Made by a program: the position numbers and the translations under genes | Shown: in pieces, positions 1 to 7,929 of the stretch | Layout of the letters: each line of letters starts with the position of its first letter | Numbering within the stretch: position 1 is the stretch's first letter | The notes under the pieces: model-generated | What the model was told of the DNA's origin: nothing | Seen by the model: the letters and a program-made list of their open reading frames with translations, nothing else | Database searches by the model: none | DNA from: JAZDFC01 sp043808235 | GTDB lineage: Bacteria; Bacteroidota; Ignavibacteria; Ignavibacteriales; Melioribacteraceae | DNA: 31,372 nt | Reading direction: 5' to 3' | NCBI GenBank assembly: GCA_043808235.1 | Contig: JAZDFC010000097.1 | Coordinates: 1 to 31,372 of the forward strand

Positions 1-157
1 CTTTCCAAAGCACCTTCCTGAAATTTTCATATACATCTACTCCGCCGAAGTTATGCCATAACCCGAGGGATATAACAGGAAGCTGAATGCCGCTTCTTCC
101 GCAGCGTCTGTATGTCATTTGTGAGTAACGGTTTTCCGATGCTTTGTATTCAATCAT
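1..157 (-). CDS. Aldo/keto reductase, YghZ-like (N-terminal fragment, cut by window edge)
   Basis: The reverse strand reads ATG at 157 down to the window edge without a stop, giving 52 residues. Residues 14-38 include TYRRCGRSG and SLGLWHNFG, which closely resemble the N-terminus of YghZ-type aldo/keto reductases (L-glyceraldehyde 3-phosphate reductase, AKR14). These NADPH-dependent cytosolic enzymes have a TIM-barrel fold and reduce small aldehydes. A ribosome binding site AAAGGA lies about 8 bases before the ATG; a second ATG at residue 14 is a possible alternative start. The gene lies 128 bases downstream of the GH26 gene on the same strand with no obvious terminator between them, so cotranscription is possible. 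The catalytic Tyr/Lys/Asp/His residues lie outside the window. The family is clear from the N-terminus alone; the substrate is not. Confidence 0.8.
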   Translation of the reverse strand, partial: MIEYKASENRYSQMTYRRCGRSGIQLPVISLGLWHNFGGVDVYENFRKVLWK

Positions 158-285
158 TTAATGATTCCTTTTTCGTTTTTATATCATGCATAAAAATAAT
201 ATCTGCCGGGATATTTTGTTAGTTATTAATTTCAAAATAAATATACCGAAGCAAAATCCTCATCAAAAATATTTAGTGAATAAAT

Positions 286-3165
286 CTACTTCATCAAGAC
301 AAATTTCTTTGTTATCGATAAATCGTTAGCTTTCAACCGGTAGAAATAAACACCGCTGCTTAATCCGTTTGCATCGAATCTACGTTTGTAAAATCCCGCA
401 TGCTGCTCATCGTTAACAATTGATGCAACTTCTCTTCCAAGCACATCATATACTTTTAGTTGTACTTTACTTGGTATCGGTAACTGATAACTTATTACTG
501 TTGTTGGATTAAACGGGTTAGGATAGTTCTGGTATAATACAAAATCAACCGGGAGTTCGCTGCTTGCAACACCGGCTATATCTCCAAGTTTTATGTCTGC
601 GGGTCTGTCGCCCAAATCGTAAAACAACCACTCACCGCCGAACGGCATTATTGTTTGATAATCCTGATTCAATATCTGCGCGTCGAATGATGTAATTGTA
701 TTGCCTGAAGTAGTGTGCACTTCCACTGTGAAAATATTCTCACCCGGATTCAGAGTAGCCAATGCATTCGCATCAAGAATAAATACTTTTGTGAATTCCG
801 CAGTGGATGTGGGATCGGTGTTGTAATTCAATTCTTCTGTAGGCGGCAAATTAATTCTTCCAGCCGGATAACCGTTTACGGTAATCTCCGCGCCGCCCAC
901 ACTTTTAACTGTGAATCCCATGGCAGTGGGTATGTCTTCAAGATTTATTGTTTTTCTGAAATAAATCGTTTTCGCATTCGAAGAATTCGTAACTGCAGAT
1001 GCGCCCGTTCCTATTGGTGTTGCACCGGATGCCCATGTATTAACCGGGTAACGCGGATCGAACCAGGGAACTGGAGCTTGCAGCGTATCGATAGTAAATG
1101 ATATAGGTAAAGCCGCTGCGGTCTGGTTCCCATATAAATCCATTGCATGAACATAAATTGTTTTTATCTCACCCTGGTTTCCGTTAACGTATGCGGTGTG
1201 AATAAAACTTCCTTCACCCAGTGTGAATTGATTTTCCATTTCATAATATGTTTCATTTGTTTCACTGTAACGCAAAAACGCGCGTTCATCTGTCGCAACT
1301 ATAATTTTTGCCGGGATTGTTGAGGCGATAATCGTTGTGTCGTGCAGTGATGTAAATATCGGCGGTTGTGTATCCGCAACAGGAAGCCGGTACATTAAAG
1401 GTAAATCATGCCTGAACATTGTGTAAGGATCATTATAAAATGTCATGAAATCCGGTACAGACGAATGACCTGGATAAGGTGCGTAGTGATGGGTTGTGCT
1501 TGCGTTACGCCATACGGCGGCATAAACCAAATTCGATGTAACTGTGTCGTTCTTTAATGGCGCTAAAAGATATTTCGTAAACCAATCGTTATTCTTCAAT
1601 CCTTCCTGCCCGACTTCAGTTACGGCTCCTACTTTTCCTTTCGCAACGGTGTGAGTGCCGAGAATGCGGCTGAATGTTTTGAAATTATTTATTTCATTTT
1701 CCGGAGCGGGACTGCTGAAATAAAAATCGCCCCCGATTAGATCTATATAATCGTCGCCCGGAAAAATTTTTGTATAATCTGCAATCTGGTAAACACCGAT
1801 ATACGAAGGCGATATAGCATAAAGGAGGTTATGTACGTTAAGTGAATCGCGAAGATAATTTACTGTGAACTGCCACAGCGAATTATATTGATTGATTGTA
1901 CACTGCCCGTCGCCCCACCAGAACCAATCGCCCGTGTGCTCATGGTAAGGACGGAATATTACCGGCACCGATTCACCTTTCGAGCCGCGCAATCCTTTTA
2001 AGAAGACAGCGACAGTCTTAAGTTTGTTCTTATAAAATTCATGATATGTACCGCCGGGCAGAATTGTACTAACAATGTTTTCATTATTTACATCGCTTGA
2101 ATAAAATCCTCTGCCCTGCGGATCGAGTTGGTGCCAGCACATTGTAACAACGCTGTTCTCGTTATATGCCGTGCTTAATCTGTAAATCGCTCCCGAGTTA
2201 TTCGGGTCGCTATCAGGTCCGTTCATATCTTCAGAAAATACTGCCGGAAAATCTCCGACAACATCATTAACATCGCTTCTGTCATTATCACCGCTCCATC
2301 CCACACCGTACCCTGTCGCATCGTGCATTCCGAAAAGGATAAATCTATTCTGCAAATCTTTTAGGTTGAGATACAAATACCGTGTTTCTTTTGTGGCGGA
2401 GGGATCAATTATATTCACTATTACCGCGTTCACTGATTTCTCAAAATCCACACAGGCATCAATTAAATTCCATAATGCCTCATCAGCCACCGTTTGACTG
2501 CCGGTTCCGCTGTTGCGGATTGCAACTGCTTCATCAAGCTCATTCTGAAGTACAGCGATAGAACCCGCGGGATATTCACCTTCACTAATCCCTTCGGTCG
2601 AATTCGCAATTAACAATCCGGTATTAATTATTGCCCTGTCAAGCATTGTAAAATCGGCTACTACAAAAGCGCTGTCACCGAATCGTATTTCATCAAAGCA
2701 CACAACCCCGGATTTTGTCTGCGTTGATCCCCCGTCGAGATACATGTACATTTTGATCATGTTGTAATTTGTGCGGACGTCAACCTGGAAGGTTACAACA
2801 CACCATTCGTTATCACCGGTTAAATCCTTCGACATGTATTGATCACCGACTTCGAAAACAGGTTTGAATGAAATAGATGCATTAACCGATGACTTAACTT
2901 TTACTGTAATCAATCGTGTACCGCCAATGTTGATTGTCTGCGGGGGAGTATAATTAAAATTATCCCAGGGATCGCTCGATGCAGTCCGCGTGTAATTTAT
3001 TTTTAATGCGCCGTCTTCAGCCGATAATTGAAATGTCCTTTCATGGTCCGCAACGAAGTCGTCAATATTCCCGTCGTTAAAATCCTCCACATAGCCGTTG
3101 ACCTGAGCATAAGTTGAATTGATGAGTATAACCGAAAAAGCAAATAGTAGAATTAACCTCTTCAT
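286..3165 (-). CDS. Secreted GH26-type beta-mannanase with T9SS C-terminal signal
   Basis: This 959-aa exported enzyme probably hydrolyses beta-1,4-mannan. A signal peptide (residues 1-20, ending TYA-Q) is followed by a beta-sandwich of carbohydrate-binding type (about 22-170), a helical FIVAR-like linker (about 174-245) and the GH26 catalytic barrel (about 255-590). FRPYHEHTG with WFWWG gives the expected acid/base Glu409 in the family's His-Glu pair, and TEVGQEG gives the likely nucleophile Glu517. Residues 600-695 look like an FN3/Ig-type module and 700-865 like a second beta-sandwich. The last 85 residues are a type A T9SS sorting domain (NYPNPFNPTT, DVLGREV, SSGVYFYRL), so the protein should cross the outer membrane by type IX secretion and be cell-surface bound or released. 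The start has GAGG eight bases upstream. GH26 also includes xylanases and lichenases, so mannan is the likeliest substrate, not a proven one. A CE2-type esterase about 1.5 kb away on the other strand fits hemicellulose use. Confidence 0.88.
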   Translation of the reverse strand: MKRLILLFAFSVILINSTYAQVNGYVEDFNDGNIDDFVADHERTFQLSAEDGALKINYTRTASSDPWDNFNYTPPQTINIGGTRLITVKVKSSVNASISFKPVFEVGDQYMSKDLTGDNEWCVVTFQVDVRTNYNMIKMYMYLDGGSTQTKSGVVCFDEIRFGDSAFVVADFTMLDRAIINTGLLIANSTEGISEGEYPAGSIAVLQNELDEAVAIRNSGTGSQTVADEALWNLIDACVDFEKSVNAVIVNIIDPSATKETRYLYLNLKDLQNRFILFGMHDATGYGVGWSGDNDRSDVNDVVGDFPAVFSEDMNGPDSDPNNSGAIYRLSTAYNENSVVTMCWHQLDPQGRGFYSSDVNNENIVSTILPGGTYHEFYKNKLKTVAVFLKGLRGSKGESVPVIFRPYHEHTGDWFWWGDGQCTINQYNSLWQFTVNYLRDSLNVHNLLYAISPSYIGVYQIADYTKIFPGDDYIDLIGGDFYFSSPAPENEINNFKTFSRILGTHTVAKGKVGAVTEVGQEGLKNNDWFTKYLLAPLKNDTVTSNLVYAAVWRNASTTHHYAPYPGHSSVPDFMTFYNDPYTMFRHDLPLMYRLPVADTQPPIFTSLHDTTIIASTIPAKIIVATDERAFLRYSETNETYYEMENQFTLGEGSFIHTAYVNGNQGEIKTIYVHAMDLYGNQTAAALPISFTIDTLQAPVPWFDPRYPVNTWASGATPIGTGASAVTNSSNAKTIYFRKTINLEDIPTAMGFTVKSVGGAEITVNGYPAGRINLPPTEELNYNTDPTSTAEFTKVFILDANALATLNPGENIFTVEVHTTSGNTITSFDAQILNQDYQTIMPFGGEWLFYDLGDRPADIKLGDIAGVASSELPVDFVLYQNYPNPFNPTTVISYQLPIPSKVQLKVYDVLGREVASIVNDEQHAGFYKRRFDANGLSSGVYFYRLKANDLSITKKFVLMK

Positions 3166-3512
3166 AATTCCTCGTTTTATTTTAATAGACGATTGTTATT
3201 TCGAATTACAGCCGGAATATATTATAAATTATCTATTGGTTTTGCTAAAATTATGCCACGGGGATTGGTTGAAAAACTAAGTATATCCTTTGTTTTGAAC
3301 ACTTAACATATTCACAGCATTATAAACTTGATAACATTTTATTATTTCGAGAAAACAAATTTTTAAAAATTAACTGTGATTTCGAGTGTCTGTTGATTAC
3401 GCCTCATTATTTCTCTATCAGCAATCGTAATGTTTCGGACTCAAATATTTTTTACTTTCCTTGTTTAATATTATGCTTACTCTAATTATATTAAGAAAAG
3501 GAATTTGTTCTT
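3166..3512. other. Intergenic region between divergent GH26 and YwqK-like genes
   Basis: This very AT-rich stretch of 347 bases separates two divergently transcribed genes and must hold both promoters. I see several TATAAT-like boxes but none paired with a convincing -35 element at 16-18 bases, no strong inverted repeat and no small gene. A Bacteroidota-type promoter could be present but cannot be placed by eye. Confidence 0.4.
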
Positions 3513-4595
3513 TTGCAGCTAAAGTTCACTTTAACAAATAATAGGTTGATGATGAGCAAGAATTTACCGCATGTTAATCACGAGTATCTTGATCAACAAA
3601 AGAAGTATAGACCAAAACTGTCTTTTCACGAGAATGGTAAAATTCGAAGCGAATTATATTATACCGATGATGAGGTGCTGCTGAAAGAACGTGTATATGG
3701 AGAGAACGGCGCACTAATCGAGATAATTAACTATCGGGATCGGGGGAGAAGAAGGGATGCGCTTACATTTCAAGAGGATCCGACAAAAAGCGGTTTATCA
3801 ATGGCGTATTATGATAACGGTGTAGTTAAAAGTCAAAAATATTTTGTTGATGGACAAATCCATTGGATGGAAAAATTATTTTACGATTCCGGTCAAACAA
3901 TGGAAATCGTTTCTTACAATAAAGGTGGTAAAGACGGCCCCCATAAAATATTCAATGAAAACGGCGTGATGATAAGTGAAATAAATTTTCAGAATGGTGT
4001 TCCAAATGGACAAGCGAAATTCTTTTATGAGACGGGTCAATTAAAGGCCGAGACAAATTATAAAGGTGGAAAAGTAACAGGTATATCGAAATTTTTTTAT
4101 ACCGGTGGAGTTATAAAAATTGAAGAATCAATCGTTGAAGATACTCGCGAAGGCATAACCAAAACATATTATGAAACCGGCGGAATAATGGAGGAGTGGG
4201 ATTTTAAAGTAGGTTTACCGGAAGGCAAATGCAAATTCTTTTATGAAGACGGAAGTATTTATGCCGAGAAGAATTACAAAGAAGGAAAAGAAGAAGGGCT
4301 TGCAAAATTCTTTTATGAGAGTGGTAAAGTGAAGGAGGAAATAAATTATAGAGCTGGTAAAAAACACGGCAGTAACAAATTATATAATCACTTTGGCAAT
4401 CTCGAAAGAGAAATTATTTATGATGGCGACGTGATTATTGAGGAAAAAGTACCGGAAATAATTCCAGAGAAAAAACCACCCGAACCAAAAGCTCCGATGA
4501 TTCAAGCGAAGACATCAAATTATATTTTTATAACCATAGGAATTCTGATAATTCTTTATTTGTTATATACCTTAATAATTTATATTGCAGGTTGA
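3513..4595 (+). CDS. YwqK/MORN-like repeat protein with C-terminal membrane anchor
   Basis: The protein (360 aa) is built almost wholly of about eleven repeats of roughly 23 residues with the core [FY][YH][ED]xG followed by an acidic-aromatic stretch (for example FYETGQLKAETNY, FYEDGSIYAEKNY). This is the pattern of the YwqK family 'antitoxin' (COG2849) and related MORN-like proteins. Residues 311-330 are Pro/Lys-rich, and the last 25 residues form one hydrophobic helix (IFITIGILIILYLLYTLIIYI), so the repeats probably face the cytoplasm from a tail anchor. There is no signal peptide. The TTG at 3513 has AAAAGGA about 10 bases upstream; ATG codons at 3549 and 3552 are plausible alternative starts. 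Despite the family name no toxin gene is adjacent, so an antitoxin role is unsupported. In many Bacteroidota such repeats are surface or scaffold modules of unknown role. Confidence 0.75.
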   Translation: MQLKFTLTNNRLMMSKNLPHVNHEYLDQQKKYRPKLSFHENGKIRSELYYTDDEVLLKERVYGENGALIEIINYRDRGRRRDALTFQEDPTKSGLSMAYYDNGVVKSQKYFVDGQIHWMEKLFYDSGQTMEIVSYNKGGKDGPHKIFNENGVMISEINFQNGVPNGQAKFFYETGQLKAETNYKGGKVTGISKFFYTGGVIKIEESIVEDTREGITKTYYETGGIMEEWDFKVGLPEGKCKFFYEDGSIYAEKNYKEGKEEGLAKFFYESGKVKEEINYRAGKKHGSNKLYNHFGNLEREIIYDGDVIIEEKVPEIIPEKKPPEPKAPMIQAKTSNYIFITIGILIILYLLYTLIIYIAG

Positions 4596-4677
4596 TGATA
4601 AGCGCATTTTCAAATCAAGCGAATATCGTAATAAAGACTTAATTGGAAATCTTACAATAAAAGCTATTAATACAGAT

Positions 4678-5787
4678 ATGAAAAAAATACGATTTACCCG
4701 ACTAATTTTATTATTCCTGATGATAATTCTGGCGCAGGGTTGTTCCTCAATATTTGTGGTTGGCGAAAAGGAAAGTGCCGGAATCATTGATGCAGATAAT
4801 CCAAACATTCAATATGTAGGCAGATTCGATTTTACCGACCCCAAAAAGGTCGGATACGATTGGCCTGGTATTTATATCTGTGCAAAATTTGAAGGGACAA
4901 GCTGCGCGATTCGATTGAGCGATTATTCAAATGAGTACGCAATCACTATAGATAATATGCGTCCTAAACTTCTTAAAAAAGATTCGTCAGAAGTACGCCA
5001 AGTTGCATCGGGACTAGACAGCACAGTTCCGCATACTATAAAAATTCAAAAGCGTACAGAATCCTTCGTTGGCAAAGGTGAATTTTTAGGTTTCATTCTT
5101 GATGATGGGAAAAAACTTTTACCACCGGATAGTCGTCCTGAACGCCGCATTGAATTTATCGGTAATTCAATTACTTCAGGATATGGTGTGGAAGGCGAGG
5201 ATTCTACATGCCATTTTAGTCCCGAAACAGAAAATGCATGTATGTCGTATGCATCCATAACCGCACGGGAGTTGAAGGCTGATTATTCTTTGATTTCATA
5301 TTCGGGAAGAGGAGTCGTTAGAAATTACGGTGATGTAAATAAAACTTCACCTGACCCAATGCCATATCTTTATGATAGAATTTGTTTCAACGATTCAATT
5401 TCCAAATGGGACTTTTCCACATGGATTCCGCAAGCGGTTGTAATAAATCTTGGTACAAATGATTTCTCAACTGAACCGTACCCTGATAAGTCGGTATTTC
5501 AGAAAGCATATTTAAAATTAATTAACCGGGTGCGAGCATTGTATCCCGGAGTAACAATTTTTTGTGTTTGCGGACCAATGATTGAGGAACCTTGCTTAGG
5601 CTATATAAAAGAAGTTATAGAAGGCGAACAAAAAAATACTCGTGATAAAGACATATTTTTCATCGTGATACAACGTAGTATGATGACCGGAGAGGATTGG
5701 GGCTGCGATTTTCACCCGAATATTAAAGGGATGAATAAAATATCAAAGTTACTCGCTGAGGAGATACAGCTAAGGATGAATTGGTAA
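4678..5787 (+). CDS. CE2-type SGNH/GDSL acetyl esterase lipoprotein
   Basis: This is a two-domain carbohydrate esterase. I chose the ATG at 4678 (369 aa) over the longer frame open from 4585, because it begins a clean lipoprotein signal (MKKIRF, hydrophobic core, lipobox LAQGC), placing the enzyme in a membrane facing the envelope. Residues 40-145 form the jelly-roll typical of family CE2 (GRFDF, WPGIYICAKFEG, IRLSDYSNEY). Residues 155-369 are the SGNH hydrolase: IGNSITSGYG with nucleophile Ser164, block III GTND (259-262), and Asp344-Phe-His346 in DFHPN as the catalytic Asp/His. CE2 enzymes remove O-acetyl groups from xylan and glucomannan, matching the nearby GH26 enzyme. The gene follows the YwqK-like gene by 82 bases and may share its transcript. 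Family confidence is good; the polymer is inferred. Confidence 0.83.
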   Translation: MKKIRFTRLILLFLMIILAQGCSSIFVVGEKESAGIIDADNPNIQYVGRFDFTDPKKVGYDWPGIYICAKFEGTSCAIRLSDYSNEYAITIDNMRPKLLKKDSSEVRQVASGLDSTVPHTIKIQKRTESFVGKGEFLGFILDDGKKLLPPDSRPERRIEFIGNSITSGYGVEGEDSTCHFSPETENACMSYASITARELKADYSLISYSGRGVVRNYGDVNKTSPDPMPYLYDRICFNDSISKWDFSTWIPQAVVINLGTNDFSTEPYPDKSVFQKAYLKLINRVRALYPGVTIFCVCGPMIEEPCLGYIKEVIEGEQKNTRDKDIFFIVIQRSMMTGEDWGCDFHPNIKGMNKISKLLAEEIQLRMNW

Positions 5788-5804
5788 ACGCTTACCGAAT
5801 TTTT
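5781..5804 (+). terminator. Weak terminator-like hairpin after the CE2 esterase
   Basis: GGTAA (5783-5787) pairs with TTACC (5792-5796) around the loop ACGC; two further base pairs, one of them G-U, extend the stem. A T-run (5800-5804) follows. The stem contains the stop codon of the esterase gene. It is short, so termination may be partial. Confidence 0.45.
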
Positions 5805-5891
5805 CTTAGCAAATATAAGTTTTGTGTTTATCATTGAGTAAAATTTCGGTTTGACGTTTTATTTTAAAATCATAAATCATGGAGAAATAAA

Positions 5892-6617
5892 ATGAAAATA
5901 TCGTACTGTAAAATGAAAACATTTCTGTTGGTAATTTTATCTTTTATTTCATGCTTTCCCGTTTATAGTCAGGAATTATCCGTCGGGACTGATTTTGTGA
6001 GCAGATATATTTGGAGAGGAGCTGATTTGGGTGGAAATACACCAAGTCTGCATCCGACGGTTGAATTTTCGATTGCCGGATTAACTGCCGGATTTTGGGG
6101 AGCTTATTCTCTTTCCGATTGGCGTGGATTAAATGAAGTCGATATTTATTTAAATTATTCGATTGAACTCGAAAACTCGGGCAGTATTAATTTTGGGGTA
6201 ATCGATTATATGAATCCAAATAGCGGTGTAAAATTGGGTAACTTTAATAACTATGACGATCCGGAAGGGTCTGGCGCTCATTATATTGAATTGAATTTGG
6301 GCTTTACCGGAACAGAGAGTCTGCCGATTTCATTTTCGCTGAATTATTTTGTTCATAATCTTGTGGATAATCCTATTTATTTCGAGTTTGGTTATTCCAC
6401 TTCGGTTAATGACATAGGGCTTGATCTATTTCTCGGTGGTACTCCCGGTGATGACGGTGAATATTATGGTGTAGCGGATTTCAGCATGATTCATTTTGGA
6501 TTCACTGCTTCAAAAGAAATTAAAATTACGGAAGATTTCAGCTTACCATTATTCGGGTCGATCATTATCAATCCGGCATCGGAGGATTTGTTTTATGTGG
6601 TTGGGATTAGCCTATAG
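5892..6617 (+). CDS. TorF-like putative porin / outer-membrane beta-barrel (TIGR02001-like)
   Basis: The 241-aa protein starts with a signal peptide (MKISYCKMKTFLLVILSFIS, cleavage near VYSQ). The mature part opens with LSVGTDFVSRYIWRGADLG, the N-terminal signature of the TorF/TIGR02001 family of putative porins, and continues with alternating short beta strands (AGFWGAYSLSDW, EVDIYLNYSIEL, SINFGVIDYM, GAHYIELNLGF, FEFGYSTSV). It ends in a strand with a C-terminal hydrophobic residue (YVVGISL), as expected for an outer-membrane barrel. ATG at 5892 has GGAG eight bases upstream. The gene stands alone between two terminator-like hairpins. The transported substrate is unknown; a link to the neighbouring polysaccharide enzymes is only positional. 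Confidence 0.7.
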   Translation: MKISYCKMKTFLLVILSFISCFPVYSQELSVGTDFVSRYIWRGADLGGNTPSLHPTVEFSIAGLTAGFWGAYSLSDWRGLNEVDIYLNYSIELENSGSINFGVIDYMNPNSGVKLGNFNNYDDPEGSGAHYIELNLGFTGTESLPISFSLNYFVHNLVDNPIYFEFGYSTSVNDIGLDLFLGGTPGDDGEYYGVADFSMIHFGFTASKEIKITEDFSLPLFGSIIINPASEDLFYVVGISL

Positions 6618-6654
6618 CTGCTGAAAATAATAATCAACAAACATCAGTTTTGAA

Positions 6655-6689
6655 AAGATGAAAATCAGCCTTGATTTTCATCTTGTTTT
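6655..6689 (+). terminator. Strong rho-independent terminator after the TorF-like gene
   Basis: AAGATGAAAATCA (6655-6667) and TGATTTTCATCTT (6672-6684) are perfectly complementary over 13 bases around the 4-base loop GCCT, and GTTTT follows. It lies 38 bases after the stop codon of the barrel gene. Confidence 0.8.
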
Positions 6690-6829
6690 AACATTTAAGA
6701 ATACTTTTTACTACCTATAATTTTCGTGAAATTCTTTGTGCCATTGAATCTTTTAAAAAATATTTTTCATTCCCCCTAAACTTTCCGGTGAAAATCACGA
6801 TAATCCTTATTGATAAGGAAAAGAACGAC

Positions 6830-7570
6830 ATGGATGTCACGAATCTATCAATAAATAACCAGAATAAACTTCTGGAAAAGTATTCCCCCAAAGGAAAAGC
6901 TTCGCGGAGAATTATCTCAGAAGGCCGTTCCTCTGTGGAAATATCGGATTTCAGTAGAGAACTGCAATCCTCCAAAGTTGACTTCGCCAATTCCAAATTC
7001 GCATTCCAGAACGATACCCTGAATTTTGATGTATTTTTTTTAAAAAGTGTTAGAGAAGAATTTAATCTTAACGGCTACCTTTCGTCAACTTCCCAACGCA
7101 GCCAGGTGGATCTTAAATATAGATTTGAGCAGACAGTTTTTGAGAAGGGACAACCATTCAATCGCACTTTCGAGGCTACACTTCAAATCTCATTCGGAAA
7201 AGAAAATGCTTTCAAGATTACAAAAAGCGCTGAAAAAGAAGATATCCTTGATTTTATCCGTAGGCTTACAAAAGAGATTGTAGAAATTTTGAACGATAAA
7301 AATAAAAACCTCGTCGCAGTTGTTCTTAGCAAAGAGGACATTAAAGATTTGACAAGCATTGGCGATCAGAAAGTTATTGACTTAGTGAATTCATTGATAA
7401 ACACAATTGTCTCTTCCGCGCGGATGAAAAGTCTGCTCAATAATTCATCGAACTCTGAAAAAGTAATTTATCAGCCGAATCGAAGAGTTGATGAAGTTAC
7501 AACGACTGAGAATAATTTTAGTTCATACGTTGATTACCGGTTTGAGATAAAGGAAATTCAGAGTAAGTAG
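6830..7570 (+). CDS. Unrecognised soluble protein (246 aa)
   Basis: I do not recognise this protein. I chose the ATG at 6830 because AAGGAA lies about 8 bases upstream; an in-frame GTG at 6788 would add 14 residues but has no ribosome binding site. There is no signal peptide or membrane helix. Residues 1-60 are polar and low-complexity (LSINNQNKLLEKYSPKGKAS). Residues 65-130 look like beta strands (FDVFFLKSVREEF, VDLKYRFEQTVF, FEATLQISFG). Residues 135-205 look helical (EDILDFIRRLTKEIVEILND, VIDLVNSLINTIVSS). The polar C-terminus ends in a short strand (YVDYRFEIKEI). The gene stands alone, about 210 bases after a terminator. Codon use resembles its neighbours, so it is probably a real gene, but no function can be assigned. 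Confidence 0.6.
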   Translation: MDVTNLSINNQNKLLEKYSPKGKASRRIISEGRSSVEISDFSRELQSSKVDFANSKFAFQNDTLNFDVFFLKSVREEFNLNGYLSSTSQRSQVDLKYRFEQTVFEKGQPFNRTFEATLQISFGKENAFKITKSAEKEDILDFIRRLTKEIVEILNDKNKNLVAVVLSKEDIKDLTSIGDQKVIDLVNSLINTIVSSARMKSLLNNSSNSEKVIYQPNRRVDEVTTTENNFSSYVDYRFEIKEIQSK

Positions 7571-7666
7571 TCTGACTCAAATTCGTTAGCGGCTGCCGAA
7601 GCCTAATAAAAATCCACCACGAGGACCTCCAAAGTTTCCGGCTTAGTAAAAGATCAAACCGTAAAA

Positions 7667-7730
7667 GCTGAATATCGAATACTGAACAAGGAATATCGAA
7701 TATCGAAATCCTTCCACTTCCATATTCAGC
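7667..7730. repeat. Palindromic intergenic repeat with GAATATCGAA units
   Basis: The outer arms GCTGAATAT (7667-7675) and ATATTCAGC (7722-7730) are perfectly complementary, and inside them AAGGA (7688-7692) pairs with TCCTT (7709-7713). The sequence between repeats GAATATCGAA and variants (GAATACTGAA, GAATATCGAATATCGAA). This looks like a dispersed extragenic element, not a coding sequence; copies elsewhere in the genome are expected but cannot be checked here. Confidence 0.6.
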
Positions 7731-7784
7731 ATTCAAAATTCGGTACTTGCCCGGTGCTTGACGCGCCCATTATTCCTAAGCTGC

Positions 7785-7923
7785 ACAAAAACAAGCCCCT
7801 CGCAGAGGAGGGGCTGCCGCCGGAGTGTTTCATCCTGCGCATTAGTCTTAATCTAACCGGCAAACCAGCTAAGGCACAACCGGTCGAAGACTAAACTTAA
7901 AAATAAAACTGAATCAAATTTGA
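7785..7923 (-). ncRNA. Candidate small structured RNA, leftward, about 140 nt
   Basis: Read on the minus strand, the segment folds into three successive stem structures. Hairpin 1 has an outer stem 7887-7894/7842-7849 (AAGACTAA with TTAGTCTT) and an inner stem 7880-7884/7856-7860 (CCGGT with ACCGG). Hairpin 2 is 7818-7839 (CGC, GGA paired with TCC, GCG). Hairpin 3 is the perfect 8-bp stem 7794-7801/7808-7815 (AGCCCCTC with GAGGGGCT), followed on the minus strand by TTGTTTTTG, as in a rho-independent terminator. CCGG sequences in hairpins 1 and 2 could also pair with each other. A sigma70-like promoter lies at the right distance upstream. I do not recognise an Rfam family. No gene follows leftward in the same direction, which argues for a stand-alone RNA and against a leader. 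Confidence 0.45.
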
Positions 7924-7929
7924 TGTGCA

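Noticed and set aside
715..1101. 128-codon plus-strand frame inside the GH26 gene
   Set aside because: Antisense to a well-supported gene, Cys/Arg-rich translation with no family resemblance.
3513..4595. Toxin-antitoxin module suggested by the YwqK family name
   Set aside because: No small toxin-like gene is adjacent; the neighbours are a glycosidase and an esterase, and the protein has a membrane anchor.
4585..4677. Longer N-terminus for the CE2 esterase, starting at 4585
   Set aside because: It would overlap the preceding gene and bury the lipoprotein signal peptide 31 residues inside the protein; the ATG at 4678 is clearly better.
6715..6996. 93-codon minus-strand frame overlapping the start of the 6830 gene
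   Set aside because: The opposite strand has a better ribosome binding site and a longer, more regular protein; nothing supports this one.
7518..7736. 72-codon minus-strand frame ending in the 6830-7570 gene
   Set aside because: Its translation (IFDIPCSVFDIQ) comes from the GAATATCGAA palindromic repeat and it overlaps the neighbouring gene; best read as repeat-derived, not a protein.
7842..7894. Possible c-di-GMP (GEMM) riboswitch on the plus strand, because of GGCAAACC at 7859-7866
   Set aside because: Only this short string matches; the other conserved GEMM segments and the expected stem arrangement are missing, and the downstream gene is 200 bases away.
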